Part shown: one piece after another, positions 27,354-38,407 of the stretch
Layout: every line of letters starts with the position of its first letter
Position numbering within the stretch: position 1 is the stretch's first letter
Assembly: GCF_037948395.1 (NCBI RefSeq)
Contig: NZ_CP149940.1
Coordinates: 1,178,001-1,242,000 of the forward strand
Direction: 5' to 3'
DNA: 64,000 nt
Source of the DNA: Serratia nevei
Lineage (GTDB): Bacteria; Pseudomonadota; Gammaproteobacteria; Enterobacterales; Enterobacteriaceae
Notes under the pieces: generated by a model
The model's input: only the letters and a program-made list of their open reading frames with translations
Told to the model about the DNA's origin: nothing
The model's database searches: none
Made by a program: the position numbers and the translations under genes

Positions 27354-27671
27354 TTAGCTCCAGAGTTTTTCCAGCTCGTACAGGCGACGGCTCTCTTCCT
27401 GCATCACGTGCACGATCACTTCGCCCAGATCGACCACGATCCAGTCGGAGGCTTCCTGGCCTTTCATACCGTACAGCTCCATGCCTGCGGCACGGGATTC
27501 CTGCACCACGTGGCTGGCGATCGACATCACGTGGCGAGTCGAGGTGCCGGTGCAGATGATCATGCAATCGGTGATGCTGGATTTGCCCTGGACGTCCAGA
27601 GCGATAATGTCTTGGCCTTTCAGGTCATCGATTTTATCGATGACGAAATCTTGGAGCGCTTTACCTTGCAA
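27354..27671 (-). CDS. rsfS: Ribosomal silencing factor RsfS
   Basis: 105 residues. It binds uL14 on the large subunit and blocks subunit joining under starvation. Conserved stretches are [37 protein letters not shown] and [21 protein letters not shown]. The upstream spacer of 194 bp to nadD has no supported gene; in E. coli cobC lies here. Confidence 0.97.
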   Translation of the reverse strand: MQGKALQDFVIDKIDDLKGQDIIALDVQGKSSITDCMIICTGTSTRHVMSIASHVVQESRAAGMELYGMKGQEASDWIVVDLGEVIVHVMQEESRRLYELEKLWS

Positions 27672-27865
27672 AGGTTCCCCCTCGGGTGTGTTCTGTTCAG
27701 TCGGCTGCGGCGGGCAAAATGCGCGCGCCGCGGCGTAACCGGATAATGGTTTCGGCAGGCTGCCGCTGAAAGCCAGCTAACTGGTGACTGCCCGGCCAGC
27801 TAAGGTTTCCGGGGTTTTCAGCGGATACCTGAAAAATAGCGGCGCAGTATATCACGCACCTTTCG

Positions 27866-28528
27866 CTAGCGATATAAACCCTGCAACTCGATGTAGCGCT
27901 GCACCGGGCGTGGCAGCAGGTCGTCGCAGTTAAGGCCCTGATGGCGGCGCTGGCGGATCTCGGTGGCGGAAATTTCCAGCTCCGGCGTATCGGCCAAATA
28001 GATATGGCCGTGTGGGCGACGGCTGAGCAGCGCCGGGTCGGCGGTGCGATGGCGTTCCAGCCACTGCTGCAGCTCCGGCGTGTCCATGCGATCGTTATAG
28101 CCCGGGCGCGCCAGCACCAGCAGATGGCAGACGTCCAACAGCGCCTGCCAGCGGTGCCATTTATGCAGCGTTAGCAGCGAGTCCTGGCCAATAATAAACG
28201 CCAGCGGCTGGGCGGCGCCACGCTCTTTACGAATCGTTTCCAACGTCTCGATGGTGTAGGAGGGGGTGGTGCGGTGCAGTTCGCGATCGTCGACCGCAAA
28301 CAGCGGGTTGCCGGCGATCGCCAGCTCCACCATCTTCAGGCGCTGCTGCGCATTGGCCTCCGGCTGCGGGCGGTGCGGCGGCACGTGGTTAGGCAGCAGC
28401 GTGACGCGATTCAGGCCCACTTCGGCGGCCAACGCTTCCACCGGCCGCAGGTGGCCGTAGTGGATCGGGTCAAAGGTGCCGCCGAACAGCGCGTGCAAAA
28501 CGGTGGGGTGTTCCGGATTAGTGGGCAT
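27866..28528 (-). CDS. nadD: Nicotinate-mononucleotide adenylyltransferase
   Basis: 220 residues from ATG at 28528. It makes deoxy-NAD from nicotinate mononucleotide and ATP. The nucleotidyltransferase motif is [14 protein letters not shown] and the C-terminal ISATEIRQR is the second signature. Its first 11 bp overlap the end of holA. The frame stays open further upstream, but the start is set by the family N-terminus and the nearby holA stop. Confidence 0.95.
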   Translation of the reverse strand: MPTNPEHPTVLHALFGGTFDPIHYGHLRPVEALAAEVGLNRVTLLPNHVPPHRPQPEANAQQRLKMVELAIAGNPLFAVDDRELHRTTPSYTIETLETIRKERGAAQPLAFIIGQDSLLTLHKWHRWQALLDVCHLLVLARPGYNDRMDTPELQQWLERHRTADPALLSRRPHGHIYLADTPELEISATEIRQRRHQGLNCDDLLPRPVQRYIELQGLYR

Positions 28529-29552
28529 CGCTAAAACTCGTGGCCAGGGGTTTGCCGCACAGCAGCATCGACAGGGTTTCCAGTTCCGGCCAGACCGACT
28601 GGCCATAGTCCTGCTTGAGGGTCAGCTCGATTTGCGTCAGCAGCTGTACCGCCTGCTGCAGCTGGGGGCCGGACAGGCGTTGCAACGCCTGGGTCACCAG
28701 CGGGCGGCGATTCTGCCAGACCTTGTGCTGATCGAACAGCGTGCGCAGCGGCGCGGAAGCCATGCGGCGCTGCAGCGTTAGCAGCAGCAGCAGTTCGCGC
28801 TGCAGAGTGCGCAGCAGGATCACCGGCTCCACGTCCTCTTGCTGCAGCTGCTGCAAGATATGCCAGGCGCGCTTGCTTTTGCCGGCCAGCAGGGCATCCA
28901 GCCAGTGGAACGGCGTGAAGTGGGCGGCGTCGTTCACCGCCTGTTCGACGCGCGGCAGCGTGAGCTTGCCGTCCGGGTGCAGCAGCGACAGCCGCTCCAG
29001 CGCCTGCGACAGCGCCAGCAGGTTGCCTTCGTAGCAGTAGCACAGCAGCTGATTGGCGGCGTCGTCCAGCTCCAGCTTCATCGCCTTGGCGCGCGTGGCG
29101 ACCCAGCGCGGCAGCTGTGCCTGTTCCGGCGTCTGGCAACTGACGAGGGCACCGTGCGGGCTGAGCGCCTTGAACCAGGCGCTGTTTTCCTGCGCTTTGG
29201 TGAGGCGCGGGCCGCGCAGGATCAGCAGAATATCCTCGTGCAGCAGCGTGGCGAGCTTGGTCAGCTGTTCGCCGATCGGCGCCGTCGGGCCGTTTTCCGG
29301 GAAGATCAGCAGCAGCGTCTGGCGGCTGGCGAACAGGCTCATCGCCTGGCAGATGCCGAAGATGGCGTCCCAGTCGGTATGGGCGTCGAGGGAAATGCTG
29401 TAGTGCTCACTGAACTGCTGCTGTTGCGCGGCCTGCCGGAGCAAATCCTGGCTTTCCTGCAGCAACAGCGGTTCATTGCCGCTCAATAAATAACAAGCGC
29501 GCAGCCCCTCTCGGAGCTGCGCGGCAAGTTGTTCCGGATAAATGCGGATCAT
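28518..29552 (-). CDS. holA: DNA polymerase III subunit delta
   Basis: 344 residues. The clamp-loader wrench that opens the beta clamp. It is built from an ATPase-like fold without a functional Walker A, followed by a helical collar domain. The N-terminus [33 protein letters not shown] contains the family's LLxGxEPLL clamp-binding region. Its ATG overlaps the lptE stop by 4 bp and its end overlaps nadD, in the leuS-lptE-holA-nadD unit as in E. coli. Confidence 0.95.
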   Translation of the reverse strand: MIRIYPEQLAAQLREGLRACYLLSGNEPLLLQESQDLLRQAAQQQQFSEHYSISLDAHTDWDAIFGICQAMSLFASRQTLLLIFPENGPTAPIGEQLTKLATLLHEDILLILRGPRLTKAQENSAWFKALSPHGALVSCQTPEQAQLPRWVATRAKAMKLELDDAANQLLCYCYEGNLLALSQALERLSLLHPDGKLTLPRVEQAVNDAAHFTPFHWLDALLAGKSKRAWHILQQLQQEDVEPVILLRTLQRELLLLLTLQRRMASAPLRTLFDQHKVWQNRRPLVTQALQRLSGPQLQQAVQLLTQIELTLKQDYGQSVWPELETLSMLLCGKPLATSFSDAH

Positions 29553-30109
29553 TGTGCGGTTTGGCTTGCCGCTCGTTCGCCGGCGGCAGCGGCTTTCTGC
29601 CGGTTCTCTTCTTCCGCCGCATGCACGGTCAGCAGTTTGCGCACCAGCTGTTGCGCCGCCTGCTCACGCATTTCCTGGCGAATGATATCCTGTTCGGAGT
29701 CCTTGGCCAGCGCGGTCAGCGGGTTGTCGAAGAAGGAACGGAACACTTTCACCGACAGCGGATACAGGTCATGGCCCGGGATCAGCACTTGCGCCTGCAC
29801 GGTCAGCACCAGCTGGTACTCGGCGGTTTTACCGTCCTGGAAGATAGAAGCGGTATCCTGGCTTTCCGTTGCGCCGACGATGCGCAGGGAAGGCACGTCT
29901 TTACGTTTCGGATCGCTGACGATAGTCACTTCGTTAAGACGCAGCTGCTCACGCACCGCGCGCGTCAACGGGCCGTAAGGATCCGAACTGTCCAGGATCA
30001 GCGTTTTCATTTCATTCGGCACCTGCGTGGTGCCACGCAGGTGAAAACCGCAGCCGGCGGTGACCAGCACCGCCAACCCCAGCAACAGCGTCAGAATACG
30101 TTGTCGCAC
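29549..30109 (-). CDS. lptE: LPS-assembly lipoprotein LptE
   Basis: 186 residues. The signal peptide ends in a lipobox (LVTAGC), with the mature protein starting [12 protein letters not shown]. It plugs the LptD barrel in the outer membrane for lipopolysaccharide insertion. The C-terminal tail is Ala/Gln/Glu-rich, as usual. It starts 14 bp after leuS and overlaps holA by 4 bp. Confidence 0.95.
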   Translation of the reverse strand: MRQRILTLLLGLAVLVTAGCGFHLRGTTQVPNEMKTLILDSSDPYGPLTRAVREQLRLNEVTIVSDPKRKDVPSLRIVGATESQDTASIFQDGKTAEYQLVLTVQAQVLIPGHDLYPLSVKVFRSFFDNPLTALAKDSEQDIIRQEMREQAAQQLVRKLLTVHAAEEENRQKAAAAGERAASQTAQ

Positions 30110-30123
30110 AACTCCTCCTTGTG

Positions 30124-32706
30124 TTAACCCACAACCAGGTTAAGCAGTTTGCCCGGAACGTAGATCACTTTGCGAATCGTGACGCCGTCCAGATATTTAG
30201 CCACCAGATGCTCTTCGGCAGCGCGCGCGCGCACCTGCTCTTCGGTCGCATCGGCAGATACGGTGATTTTAGCGCGAACCTTGCCGTTCACCTGCACCAC
30301 CACCAGCTTGGAGTCTTCGACCATCGCCTGTTCGTCGGCAACCGGCCATGGCGCGGTGTCCACGTCGCCTACGCCGCCCAGTGCCTGCCACAGGGTGAAG
30401 CACACGTGCGGGGTGAACGGGTACAGCATGCGAACCACGGCCAGCAGCGCTTCCTGCAGCAGCGCGCGATCCTGCTCGCTCTCCTGCGGCGCGCGGGCCA
30501 GTTTGTTCATCAGCTCCATCACGGCGGCGATCGCGGTGTTGAAGGTCTGACGGCGGCCGATATCGTCGGTTACCTTGGCGATGGTTTTGTGCAGATCGCG
30601 GCGCAGCGCTTTCTGAGCTTCGTTCAGCGCCGCTACGTCGAGCGGCTGTACCGCGCCTTTTTCCACGTGATCGTAGGCCAGTTTCCACACGCGTTTCAGG
30701 AAGCGGTTAGCCCCTTCCACGCCGGATTCCTGCCACTCCAGCGTCATTTCTGCCGGTGAAGCGAACATCATGAACAGACGCACGGTGTCCGCGCCGTATT
30801 TTTCCACCATTTCCTGCGGGTCGATGCCGTTGTTCTTCGACTTCGACATTTTGCTCATGCCAGCATAGACCAGTTCACGGCCTTGCGGATCGGTGGCCTT
30901 GATGATGCGGCCCTTGTCGTCGCGCTCGACGGTGGCGTCAACCGGAGATACCCAGACGCGCTCGCCGCTGTTGCCGGTGTAGTAGAAGGCGTCGGCCAGC
31001 ACCATGCCCTGACACAGCAGACGCTTGGCCGGCTCGTCGGAGTCCACCAGGCCTGCATCGCGCATCAGCTTGTGGAAGAAGCGGAAGTACATCAGGTGCA
31101 TGATGGCGTGTTCGATACCGCCGATATATTGATCGACCGGCAGCCAGTAGTTGGCGGCGGCCGGATCCAGCATGCCCTGGTCATACTGCGGGCAGGTGTA
31201 GCGCGCGTAGTACCAGGAAGACTCCATAAAGGTGTCGAAGGTGTCGGTTTCACGCAGCGCCGGCTGGCCGTCGACGGTGGTCTTCGCCCACTCAGGATCG
31301 GCCTTGATCGGGCTGGTGATGCCGTCCATGACCACGTCTTCCGGCAGGATCACCGGCAGCTGATCTTCCGGCGTCGGCATCACGGTGCCGTCTTCCAGCG
31401 TCACCATCGGGATTGGCGCGCCCCAGTAACGCTGACGGGAGACGCCCCAATCGCGCAGACGGTAGTTGACCTTGCGCTGGCCCACGCCCTTGGCGACCAG
31501 TTTGTCGGCGATGGCGTTGAAGCCCGCTTCGTTGTCCAGGCCGTCGAATTCGCCGGAGTTGAACAGCGCGCCTTTGTCGGTCATCGCTTCGGCGCTCACG
31601 TCAGGTCGGCTGCCGTCGAGGTTCAGGATCACCGGTTTGATCGGCAAATCGTATTTGGTGGCGAATTCCCAGTCGCGTTGGTCGTGCGCTGGTACCGCCA
31701 TCACGGCGCCGGTGCCGTATTCCATCAGCACGAAGTTGGCGACCCACACCGGCAGCTTCTCGCCGCTCAGCGGGTGGACAACGAACAGGCCGGTCGGCAT
31801 GCCTTTCTTCTCCATCGTCGCCATTTCGGCTTCGGCAACTTTGGTGTTGCGGCATTCGTCGATGAAGTCGGTCAGCGCCGGGTTATTGCGAGCGCCCTGT
31901 TGCGCCAGCGGGTGGCCCGCGGCGACCGCCACGTAGGTGGCGCCCATGAAGGTGTCGGGACGGGTAGTGTAAACCGTCAGCTTCTCTTCGCTGTCCGCCA
32001 CGTCGAAGGTGATTTCCACGCCTTCGGAGCGGCCAATCCAGTTGCGCTGCATGGTTTTCACCTGCTCTGGCCAGCTTTCAAGCGTGTCCAGATCGTTCAA
32101 CAGCTGATCGGCGTAGGCGGTGATTTTGATGAACCACTGCGGGATCTCTTTACGCTCGACCTTGGTGTCGCAGCGCCAGCAGCAGCCGTCGATAACCTGT
32201 TCGTTGGCCAGCACGGTCAGATCGTGCGGGCACCAGTTCACCGCCGAGGTCTTCTTGTAGACCAGGCCTTTTTCATACAGCTTGGTGAAGAACCACTGTT
32301 CCCAGCGGTAGTATTCCGGCTGGCAGGTGGCGATTTCGCGATCCCAGTCGTAGCCGAAGCCCAGCAGTTTCAGCTGGTTCTTCATGTATTCGATGTTGTC
32401 GTAGGTCCACGGGGCCGGCGCGGTGTTGTTTTTCACCGCCGCGCCTTCCGCCGGCAGGCCGAACGCATCCCAGCCGATCGGCTGCAGTACGTTTTTGCCC
32501 AGCATGCGCTGATAGCGCGAGATCACGTCGCCGATAGTGTAGTTACGAACGTGGCCCATGTGCAGTCGGCCGGACGGGTAAGGCAGCATGGATAGGCAGT
32601 AGTACTTTTCCTTGCTGTCGTCTTCGGTAACTTTGAAAGTCTGCTTCTCTTGCCAGTGAAGCTGTACGTTCGATTCTATGTCTTCTGGACGGTATTGCTC
32701 TTGCAT
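30124..32706 (-). CDS. leuS: Leucyl-tRNA synthetase
   Basis: 860 residues, the E. coli length. A class I synthetase that charges tRNA-Leu. The HIGH-type motif is in [16 protein letters not shown], the CP1 editing domain contains the threonine-rich [16 protein letters not shown], and the KMSKS loop is SKMSKSKNN. The C-terminal domain ends in the family [10 protein letters not shown]. It is first in the leuS-lptE-holA-nadD unit, divergent from ybeL. The 285-bp gap upstream must hold its promoter; I see no sure elements there. Confidence 0.98.
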   Translation of the reverse strand: MQEQYRPEDIESNVQLHWQEKQTFKVTEDDSKEKYYCLSMLPYPSGRLHMGHVRNYTIGDVISRYQRMLGKNVLQPIGWDAFGLPAEGAAVKNNTAPAPWTYDNIEYMKNQLKLLGFGYDWDREIATCQPEYYRWEQWFFTKLYEKGLVYKKTSAVNWCPHDLTVLANEQVIDGCCWRCDTKVERKEIPQWFIKITAYADQLLNDLDTLESWPEQVKTMQRNWIGRSEGVEITFDVADSEEKLTVYTTRPDTFMGATYVAVAAGHPLAQQGARNNPALTDFIDECRNTKVAEAEMATMEKKGMPTGLFVVHPLSGEKLPVWVANFVLMEYGTGAVMAVPAHDQRDWEFATKYDLPIKPVILNLDGSRPDVSAEAMTDKGALFNSGEFDGLDNEAGFNAIADKLVAKGVGQRKVNYRLRDWGVSRQRYWGAPIPMVTLEDGTVMPTPEDQLPVILPEDVVMDGITSPIKADPEWAKTTVDGQPALRETDTFDTFMESSWYYARYTCPQYDQGMLDPAAANYWLPVDQYIGGIEHAIMHLMYFRFFHKLMRDAGLVDSDEPAKRLLCQGMVLADAFYYTGNSGERVWVSPVDATVERDDKGRIIKATDPQGRELVYAGMSKMSKSKNNGIDPQEMVEKYGADTVRLFMMFASPAEMTLEWQESGVEGANRFLKRVWKLAYDHVEKGAVQPLDVAALNEAQKALRRDLHKTIAKVTDDIGRRQTFNTAIAAVMELMNKLARAPQESEQDRALLQEALLAVVRMLYPFTPHVCFTLWQALGGVGDVDTAPWPVADEQAMVEDSKLVVVQVNGKVRAKITVSADATEEQVRARAAEEHLVAKYLDGVTIRKVIYVPGKLLNLVVG

Positions 32707-32991
32707 GGCGGCCGGTGGTCCTGTAGGTGTAAACCGTTGCCCCGGTCAGAGGCAACGCAATGAACATTTAGTATTCGTAGATCCGCATAGCATAGCTGAT
32801 AAGACCTCCCGGCAACAACTCCAAGCGCCTGACTCGGCGCATTTAAAAAAAACGCCGCCATGACGCGGCTCACAACCTGCGGATCCCGCGTCTTGCCAAG
32901 TGACATCAGTCATTTACGGCTAAAATAAGAACAAGTAGCTTAGGGGTATCCCTACAGCCAAGTCCGGCGCAGCGTTTATCGAGGAGAGTCT

Positions 32992-33474
32992 ATGAACAAG
33001 GTTGCTCAGTATTACCGCGAATTGGTGGCATCGCTGACCGAACGCCTGAAAAACGGTGAACGCGATATCGACGAACTGGTGGCCAGCGCGGAGCGGCGGT
33101 TGAACGAGGCCGAAGATCTGACCCGCGACGAAGTACGGCAGGTGACGCAGGCGGTGCGGCGCGATCTGGAAGAGTTCGCCCGCAGCTATCAGGAAAGCCG
33201 GGATGAGTTTACCGACAGCGTGTTTATGCGGGTGATCAAAGAGAGTCTGTGGCAGGAACTGGCGGATATCACCGACAAAACCCAGCTGGAGTGGCGCGAA
33301 GTGTTCAAGGATGTCAGCCACCACGGCGTTTACCACAGCGGTGAAGTGGTGGGGCTGGGCAATCTGGTGTGCGAGCAGTGCCACTACCACCTGGCGTTCT
33401 ATACGCCGGAGGTGTTGCCGCTCTGCCCGAAATGCGGTCACGACCAGTTCCAGCGCCGGCCGTTTGAACCTTGA
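32992..33474 (+). CDS. ybeL: Zinc-ribbon protein YbeL (DUF1451)
   Basis: 160 residues. The N-terminal two-thirds are highly charged helices with coiled-coil character (RLKNGERDIDELVASAERRLNEAEDL). The C-terminus has a zinc ribbon, CEQCHYHL...CPKCGHDQF. The function is not established. GAGGAGAG precedes the ATG. It is divergent from leuS as in E. coli, and a long perfect hairpin lies after its stop. Confidence 0.93.
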   Translation: MNKVAQYYRELVASLTERLKNGERDIDELVASAERRLNEAEDLTRDEVRQVTQAVRRDLEEFARSYQESRDEFTDSVFMRVIKESLWQELADITDKTQLEWREVFKDVSHHGVYHSGEVVGLGNLVCEQCHYHLAFYTPEVLPLCPKCGHDQFQRRPFEP

Positions 33475-33476
33475 TG

Positions 33477-33502
33477 ACGTTCCCCGCTGCGGCGGGGAAC
33501 GT
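33477..33502. terminator. Hairpin between ybeL and azoR
   Basis: A perfect 11-bp stem, ACGTTCCCCGC/GCGGGGAACGT (33477-33487, 33492-33502), lies between converging genes. Neither side has a T-run, so it is a candidate transcription barrier rather than a classic terminator. Confidence 0.45.
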
Positions 33503-33514
33503 TAAGGCCGGCGT

Positions 33515-34240
<726 letters not shown>

Positions 34241-34331
34241 CTAATCGGTAACGATGTCAGTCGGTGTAAACGCATGGTAGAGGCAAGCCAGGAACAGTGA
34301 TAGCGCAAAAATTCGCTGAGTTAAATCAAAA

Positions 34332-34360
34332 AACTTGAATGAGGGGCGCGAGCGCGCCCC
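34332..34360 (-). terminator. Probable terminator of rihA
   Basis: GGGGCGCG/CGCGCCCC (34343-34350, 34353-34360) is followed on the minus strand by TCATTCAAGTTTTTT. Confidence 0.5.
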
Positions 34361-34367
34361 GATGGGA

Positions 34368-35300
34368 TCAATAACGCGCTACGCGCTCGGCCAGCAGATC
34401 GATAAAGCCTTCGCGGTTGATGCCGGTCAGCACTTCCACGTTGGCCGCGTTGCCGGTTTGCTGGAAATAGTCCACCACCGTCATGCCGACGGTGTATTCC
34501 CCTTTGGTTTCCACCCCTACCCAGCGCTCTACGCCGGTAAACAGCTGCGGCGCCAACAGCCAGGCGATGGTGCAGGGATCGTGCATCGCCGCGCCGGGCA
34601 GGCCACGCGGATGGCTGAGGTACAGCGGCAGGTAAAAATCGAGCATCTCCGCGACCGCCTGCGCGACCGGATTGTCTATCTGGCGAATGCGCTCAATATC
34701 CTGCGGCAACACCAGCGCCTGATGGGTGACGTTCAGCCCGGCCATGGTCAGCGGCACGCCGGATTTCAGCACCATTTCGGCGGCTTCGGGATCGACGAAG
34801 ATGTTGAACTCCGCGACCGGCGTGGTATTGCCGGCGTTCATGCCGCCGCCCATAAATACGATGCGCTCGATGCGGTTTTTCAGCTCGGCATGCTGGGCCA
34901 ACAGCAGAGCGATGTTGGTCATTGGGCCGGTCACCACCAGGGTTATCGGCTGCGGGCTGGCGCGCAGCAGGTCGGCGATCAGCTCGACGGCGCCGCGGGG
35001 ATCGGGCTTGATTGTCGGCGTCGGCAGGTGGGTGTTGCCCATGCCGGTTTTGCCGTGGACATAGTCGGCGATCACCAGTTCGCGCATTAGCGGGCCGCCG
35101 GCACCGGCGGCGACCGGTATGTCCTCGCGCTGCATCAGGGTCAACAGACCCAGCGCGTTATGCAGGGTTTTCTCCGGCGTCTGGTTGCCGGCGGAGGTGG
35201 TGATGGCTTTGACGTCCAGCTCCGGCGAACGCAGCGCCATAGCCAGCGCGATGGCGTCGTCGAGGCCGGGATCGCAATCGATGATAATAGGGCGGGGCAT
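34368..35300 (-). CDS. rihA: Pyrimidine-specific ribonucleoside hydrolase RihA
   Basis: 310 residues from ATG at 35300. It hydrolyses cytidine and uridine to base and ribose. The calcium-binding N-terminus is [12 protein letters not shown], with further active-site pieces [25 protein letters not shown] and the C-terminal [10 protein letters not shown]. It matches E. coli RihA along its length and lies next to gltL as there, except that an extra deaminase-like gene sits between them. The shorter start is chosen over an upstream non-ATG start because [12 protein letters not shown] matches the family. Confidence 0.94.
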   Translation of the reverse strand: MPRPIIIDCDPGLDDAIALAMALRSPELDVKAITTSAGNQTPEKTLHNALGLLTLMQREDIPVAAGAGGPLMRELVIADYVHGKTGMGNTHLPTPTIKPDPRGAVELIADLLRASPQPITLVVTGPMTNIALLLAQHAELKNRIERIVFMGGGMNAGNTTPVAEFNIFVDPEAAEMVLKSGVPLTMAGLNVTHQALVLPQDIERIRQIDNPVAQAVAEMLDFYLPLYLSHPRGLPGAAMHDPCTIAWLLAPQLFTGVERWVGVETKGEYTVGMTVVDYFQQTGNAANVEVLTGINREGFIDLLAERVARY

Positions 35301-35399
35301 GTTCTTTCTCCTCTGTTTGTTATCCAGCGAGCATCGGATCAAAACCGGGGAGAAACAAGCGCTTTTAGTGCCGGGCGTTTGCGCGACGGGATAAGGCGT

Positions 35400-35861
35400 T
35401 CAGACACCGCAGAGTTCATGAGCGCTGCGTTTCCATTCTTCCACCTCGGTTGGGTGCAAGAAGGAGTAATAGACGGTAGTGCCGTCGGGCAAGATATTTT
35501 GCAGTGCCTGCATGCAGTTGGCCTCGCAGGGGCGCAGCTCGATATACACGTTGGTGATCGGCACCTGCTCCTTATCGGCGTCAAAGCGTTCGATGCGCCT
35601 TATCGCCGCAACCAGCGCGGCCATTTCGGCATGTAGCTTGACCCAGTTATGGGTGTAGATATCCGGCGGCATCTCCATTTTCATCTGGCTATTGCCAAAG
35701 GCATAGCGAGTGCTGCCGCGCAGCTGGTATTCGATGGTGGCGCAACAGGACTCAGGCCCGAAACCCGGTTTTTCAATCAGTTTCTTCTTGTCTTCCAACG
35801 TGCGTCGAACAATCGGATAACCGGATTTGATGCTGTACTCCGCTTGTACCAGTTGAATCAT
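35400..35861 (-). CDS. Orphan deaminase-fold protein (HAE / PCxxC)
   Basis: 153 residues from ATG at 35861 with GAGAGG 5 nt upstream; another ATG at 35891 lacks a ribosome site. Residues 77-79 are HAE and 111-116 are PCEANC, the zinc-binding and catalytic signature of the cytidine-deaminase superfamily (His, Glu, Cys, Cys), with the usual beta strand (NVYIELR) before PC. The N-terminal 70 residues do not resemble housekeeping cytidine, dCMP or guanine deaminases. Similar folds occur in bacterial toxin deaminases. No immunity-like gene, export domain or signal peptide is seen. It interrupts the rihA-gltL pair of E. coli and has somewhat lower GC than its neighbours. The substrate is unknown. 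Confidence 0.65.
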   Translation of the reverse strand: MIQLVQAEYSIKSGYPIVRRTLEDKKKLIEKPGFGPESCCATIEYQLRGSTRYAFGNSQMKMEMPPDIYTHNWVKLHAEMAALVAAIRRIERFDADKEQVPITNVYIELRPCEANCMQALQNILPDGTTVYYSFLHPTEVEEWKRSAHELCGV

Positions 35862-36009
35862 GCCAGCCTCTCTGGTGGGTGAGTTAATCATCAAAGGTAG
35901 GACAGCCTGCAGGATCGCGCGTTATTTACGGTCATCGCGACGGGGAGTTTAAGATAAATCCTAACTTTGTTGAGACGGCAATGAGAGGCATTCAGGCGCA
36001 TGGGTGCCG

Positions 36010-36036
36010 AAAAACAAGCGCCCCTTGGGGCGCTTG
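36010..36036 (-). terminator. Terminator of gltIJKL
   Basis: CAAGCGCCCC/GGGGCGCTTG (36015-36024, 36027-36036) is followed on the minus strand by TTTTTC. Confidence 0.8.
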
Positions 36037-36055
36037 GGTTTAGGGCACTGCGCGA

Positions 36056-36781
36056 TCAGTGCAGGATCTTGGCCAGGAAGTCCTTGGCGCGCTCGGACTC
36101 GGGGTTGTTGAAGAAATCGTCTTTGTTGCGGTCTTCGACGATTTTGCCTTCGTCCATAAAGATCACCCGATTCGCCACCTTACGGGCGAAGCCCATTTCG
36201 TGGGTCACCACCATCATGGTCATGCCTTCGTTCGCCAGTTCGACCATGACGTCCAGCACTTCGTTGATCATTTCCGGATCGAGCGCCGAGGTCGGTTCAT
36301 CGAACAGCATGGCGATAGGATCCATGCACAGCGCGCGGGCGATGGCGACGCGCTGCTGCTGGCCGCCGGACAGCTGACCGGGGAACTTGTTGGCATGGGC
36401 GGAGAGGCCGACGCGCTCCAGCAGCTTCAGGCCCTTCTCGCGCGAGGCGGTCTTGTCGCGCTTGAGCACTTTCACCTGCGCCAGCGTCAGGTTGTCGATG
36501 ATAGACAGGTGCGGGAACAGCTCGAAGTGTTGGAACACCATGCCGACCTTGGCACGCAGCTGCGCCAGGTTGGTTTTCTTGTCGTTGACCGGCGTGCCGT
36601 TCACCAGGATGTCGCCCTGCTGGATCGGCTCGAGGCCGTTGACGGTTTTGATCAGGGTGGACTTGCCGGAACCTGAAGGACCGCAGACGACGACCACTTC
36701 GCCTTTTTTCACTTCGGTGGTGCAATCGGTCAACACCTGAAAGTGACCGTACCACTTAGAAACATTTTTCAGGGATATCAT
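36056..36781 (-). CDS. gltL: Glutamate/aspartate ABC transporter ATPase
   Basis: 241 residues, the E. coli length. Walker [10 protein letters not shown], signature LSGGQQQR, Walker [14 protein letters not shown], and switch His in VVTHEMGF. The ATG at 36779-36781 overlaps the gltK stop (ATGA), so translation is coupled. It powers import of glutamate and aspartate through GltJK. Confidence 0.97.
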   Translation of the reverse strand: MISLKNVSKWYGHFQVLTDCTTEVKKGEVVVVCGPSGSGKSTLIKTVNGLEPIQQGDILVNGTPVNDKKTNLAQLRAKVGMVFQHFELFPHLSIIDNLTLAQVKVLKRDKTASREKGLKLLERVGLSAHANKFPGQLSGGQQQRVAIARALCMDPIAMLFDEPTSALDPEMINEVLDVMVELANEGMTMMVVTHEMGFARKVANRVIFMDEGKIVEDRNKDDFFNNPESERAKDFLAKILH

Positions 36782-37455
36782 CAAACAGTCCTTTTCTTCA
36801 AATAGCTTACCAGTGCCGAGGCGGCGAGGCTGATAACAAAATAGACAAAGCCGGCGAACAGGATCATTTCAACCTGGGTGCCGTCGCGTTCGCCGATGGT
36901 CGACGCGGTGCGGAAGAAGTCGGCCAGGCTCAGTACGTAAACCAGCGAGGTATCCTGGAACAGTACGATGCCCTGGGTCAGCAGCAGCGGCACCATGGCG
37001 CGAAACGCCTGCGGCAGGATCACCAGCCGCATGGATTGCCAATGGGTCATGCCCAGCGCCAGCGCGGCGGAGGATTGGCCGCGCGAGATGCTGATAATGC
37101 CGGCGCGGATGATTTCCGAATAATAGGCCGCTTCAAACAGGGAAAAGGCTACCATAGCCGAGATCAGGCGAATATCGGTTTTCGGCGATAACCCTAGAAC
37201 CTGTTGTAATAAGCTAGGAACCACCAGATAGAACCACAGCAGCACCATCACCAGCGGCACCGAGCGGAACAGGTTGACGTACAGGGTGGCGAACCAGCTG
37301 ATCGGTTTGAACGGCGACAGACGCATCACCGCCAGCACGGTACCCCACAGAATACCGACCACGATGGCGGTCACGGTGATCTTCAGCGTGATCACCATGC
37401 CCTGCAGCAAATAAGGGAAGCTTGGGACGATCGACGCCCAGTCAAATTCGTACAT
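36781..37455 (-). CDS. gltK: Glutamate/aspartate ABC transporter permease GltK
   Basis: 224 residues, HisM/GlnP-type inner-membrane permease with about five helices. The EAA loop is [23 protein letters not shown]. It overlaps gltJ by one base and gltL by a few bases, forming a tightly coupled operon, and pairs with GltJ as a heterodimer. Confidence 0.96.
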   Translation of the reverse strand: MYEFDWASIVPSFPYLLQGMVITLKITVTAIVVGILWGTVLAVMRLSPFKPISWFATLYVNLFRSVPLVMVLLWFYLVVPSLLQQVLGLSPKTDIRLISAMVAFSLFEAAYYSEIIRAGIISISRGQSSAALALGMTHWQSMRLVILPQAFRAMVPLLLTQGIVLFQDTSLVYVLSLADFFRTASTIGERDGTQVEMILFAGFVYFVISLAASALVSYLKKRTV

Positions 37456-38195
37456 TATTTACTCCCCAGGTTGCCAGGCAACTGCACTTTCTTTTCGACC
37501 AGACGCATAAACAGCATGATAACGGCGTTGATGCCGATATAAGCCAGCGTGATGGCGGTAAAGGATTCATAGGCGTGTGCGGAGTAATCCAACAGCTTGC
37601 CGGCCTGCGCGGCCATGTCCACCAGCCCGATGGTGGAGGCGATGGCGGAGTTTTTGACCAGGTTGAGCATTTCCGAGGTCATCGGCGGCACGATCACCCG
37701 GTAGGCGTTCGGCAGCAGCACGTAGCGGTAGGTTTGCGGCAGCGTCAGGCCCATCGCCAGCCCGGCGGCTTTCTGGCCGCGCGGCAGGGACTGAATGGCG
37801 GCGCGCACCTGCTCGCATACGCGGGCGGCGGTAAACAGCCCCAGGCAGAGCATGGAGGAGACGAAGAACTGCACGTTGGGATCCAGCTCGCTTTTAAACC
37901 AGGTGCCGATATTGGCCGGCAACAGCTCGGGGATCACCAGATACCAGGTAAAGAATTGCACGATCAGCGGCACGTTGCGGAACAGTTCGACGTAACAGGT
38001 GCCGAGGGCGGAAAGAAAGCGGTTGGGCACGGTACGCAAGATACCGAACAGCGAACCGACGAAGAAAGCGATAATCCATGCACAGACGGAGAGGGCCACC
38101 GTGACCTGAAAGCCGGACCAAATCCAGCCGAGGTAAGTGGTGTTCCCAAACGGGGCCTGCTGCAGGAAGATACCCCAGTTCCAATCTATTGACAT
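37455..38195 (-). CDS. gltJ: Glutamate/aspartate ABC transporter permease GltJ
   Basis: 246 residues, the partner permease of GltK. The start [25 protein letters not shown] matches the enteric family. The EAA loop is [24 protein letters not shown]. It is separated from gltI by 212 bp, which contain GC-rich inverted repeats that probably tune expression between the abundant binding protein and the membrane parts. Confidence 0.96.
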   Translation of the reverse strand: MSIDWNWGIFLQQAPFGNTTYLGWIWSGFQVTVALSVCAWIIAFFVGSLFGILRTVPNRFLSALGTCYVELFRNVPLIVQFFTWYLVIPELLPANIGTWFKSELDPNVQFFVSSMLCLGLFTAARVCEQVRAAIQSLPRGQKAAGLAMGLTLPQTYRYVLLPNAYRVIVPPMTSEMLNLVKNSAIASTIGLVDMAAQAGKLLDYSAHAYESFTAITLAYIGINAVIMLFMRLVEKKVQLPGNLGSK

Positions 38196-38407
38196 AACAA
38201 ACTCCGGTAAACGGGCGCAGGGCGCCGAAGATTGATGACTTGATGAGCGCCGATCGCCGTGCGGCCAGTCTGGCTGGCTTGTTGTGTGCGGAGATCGGTG
38301 ATGCGCGTTGGGGAAAATGAGGGAGGGGAACGGCCCCCCTCATACCTGTCTGTCCCAGTCATCAACTGGGCCGGTTTGGCCTGCGGCCGCCCCGGCTCTT
38401 GTTCTAT
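38196..38407 (-). other. gltI-gltJ spacer, possible SroC-type RNA source
   Basis: The spacer has several GC-rich dyads such as GAGGGG/CCCCTC near 38322-38341. In E. coli and Salmonella the gltI-gltJ spacer is processed into the small RNA SroC, a sponge of GcvB. The position is equivalent; I could not confirm sequence identity. Confidence 0.3.

Noticed and set aside
27866..28606. Longer nadD with 26 extra N-terminal residues
   Set aside because: The extension is the overlapping end of holA in another frame; the family N-terminus starts at 28528.
30883..32595. 570-codon open frame opposite leuS
   Set aside because: Same reason: a shadow of leuS codon bias, with no ribosome site or recognisable motif.
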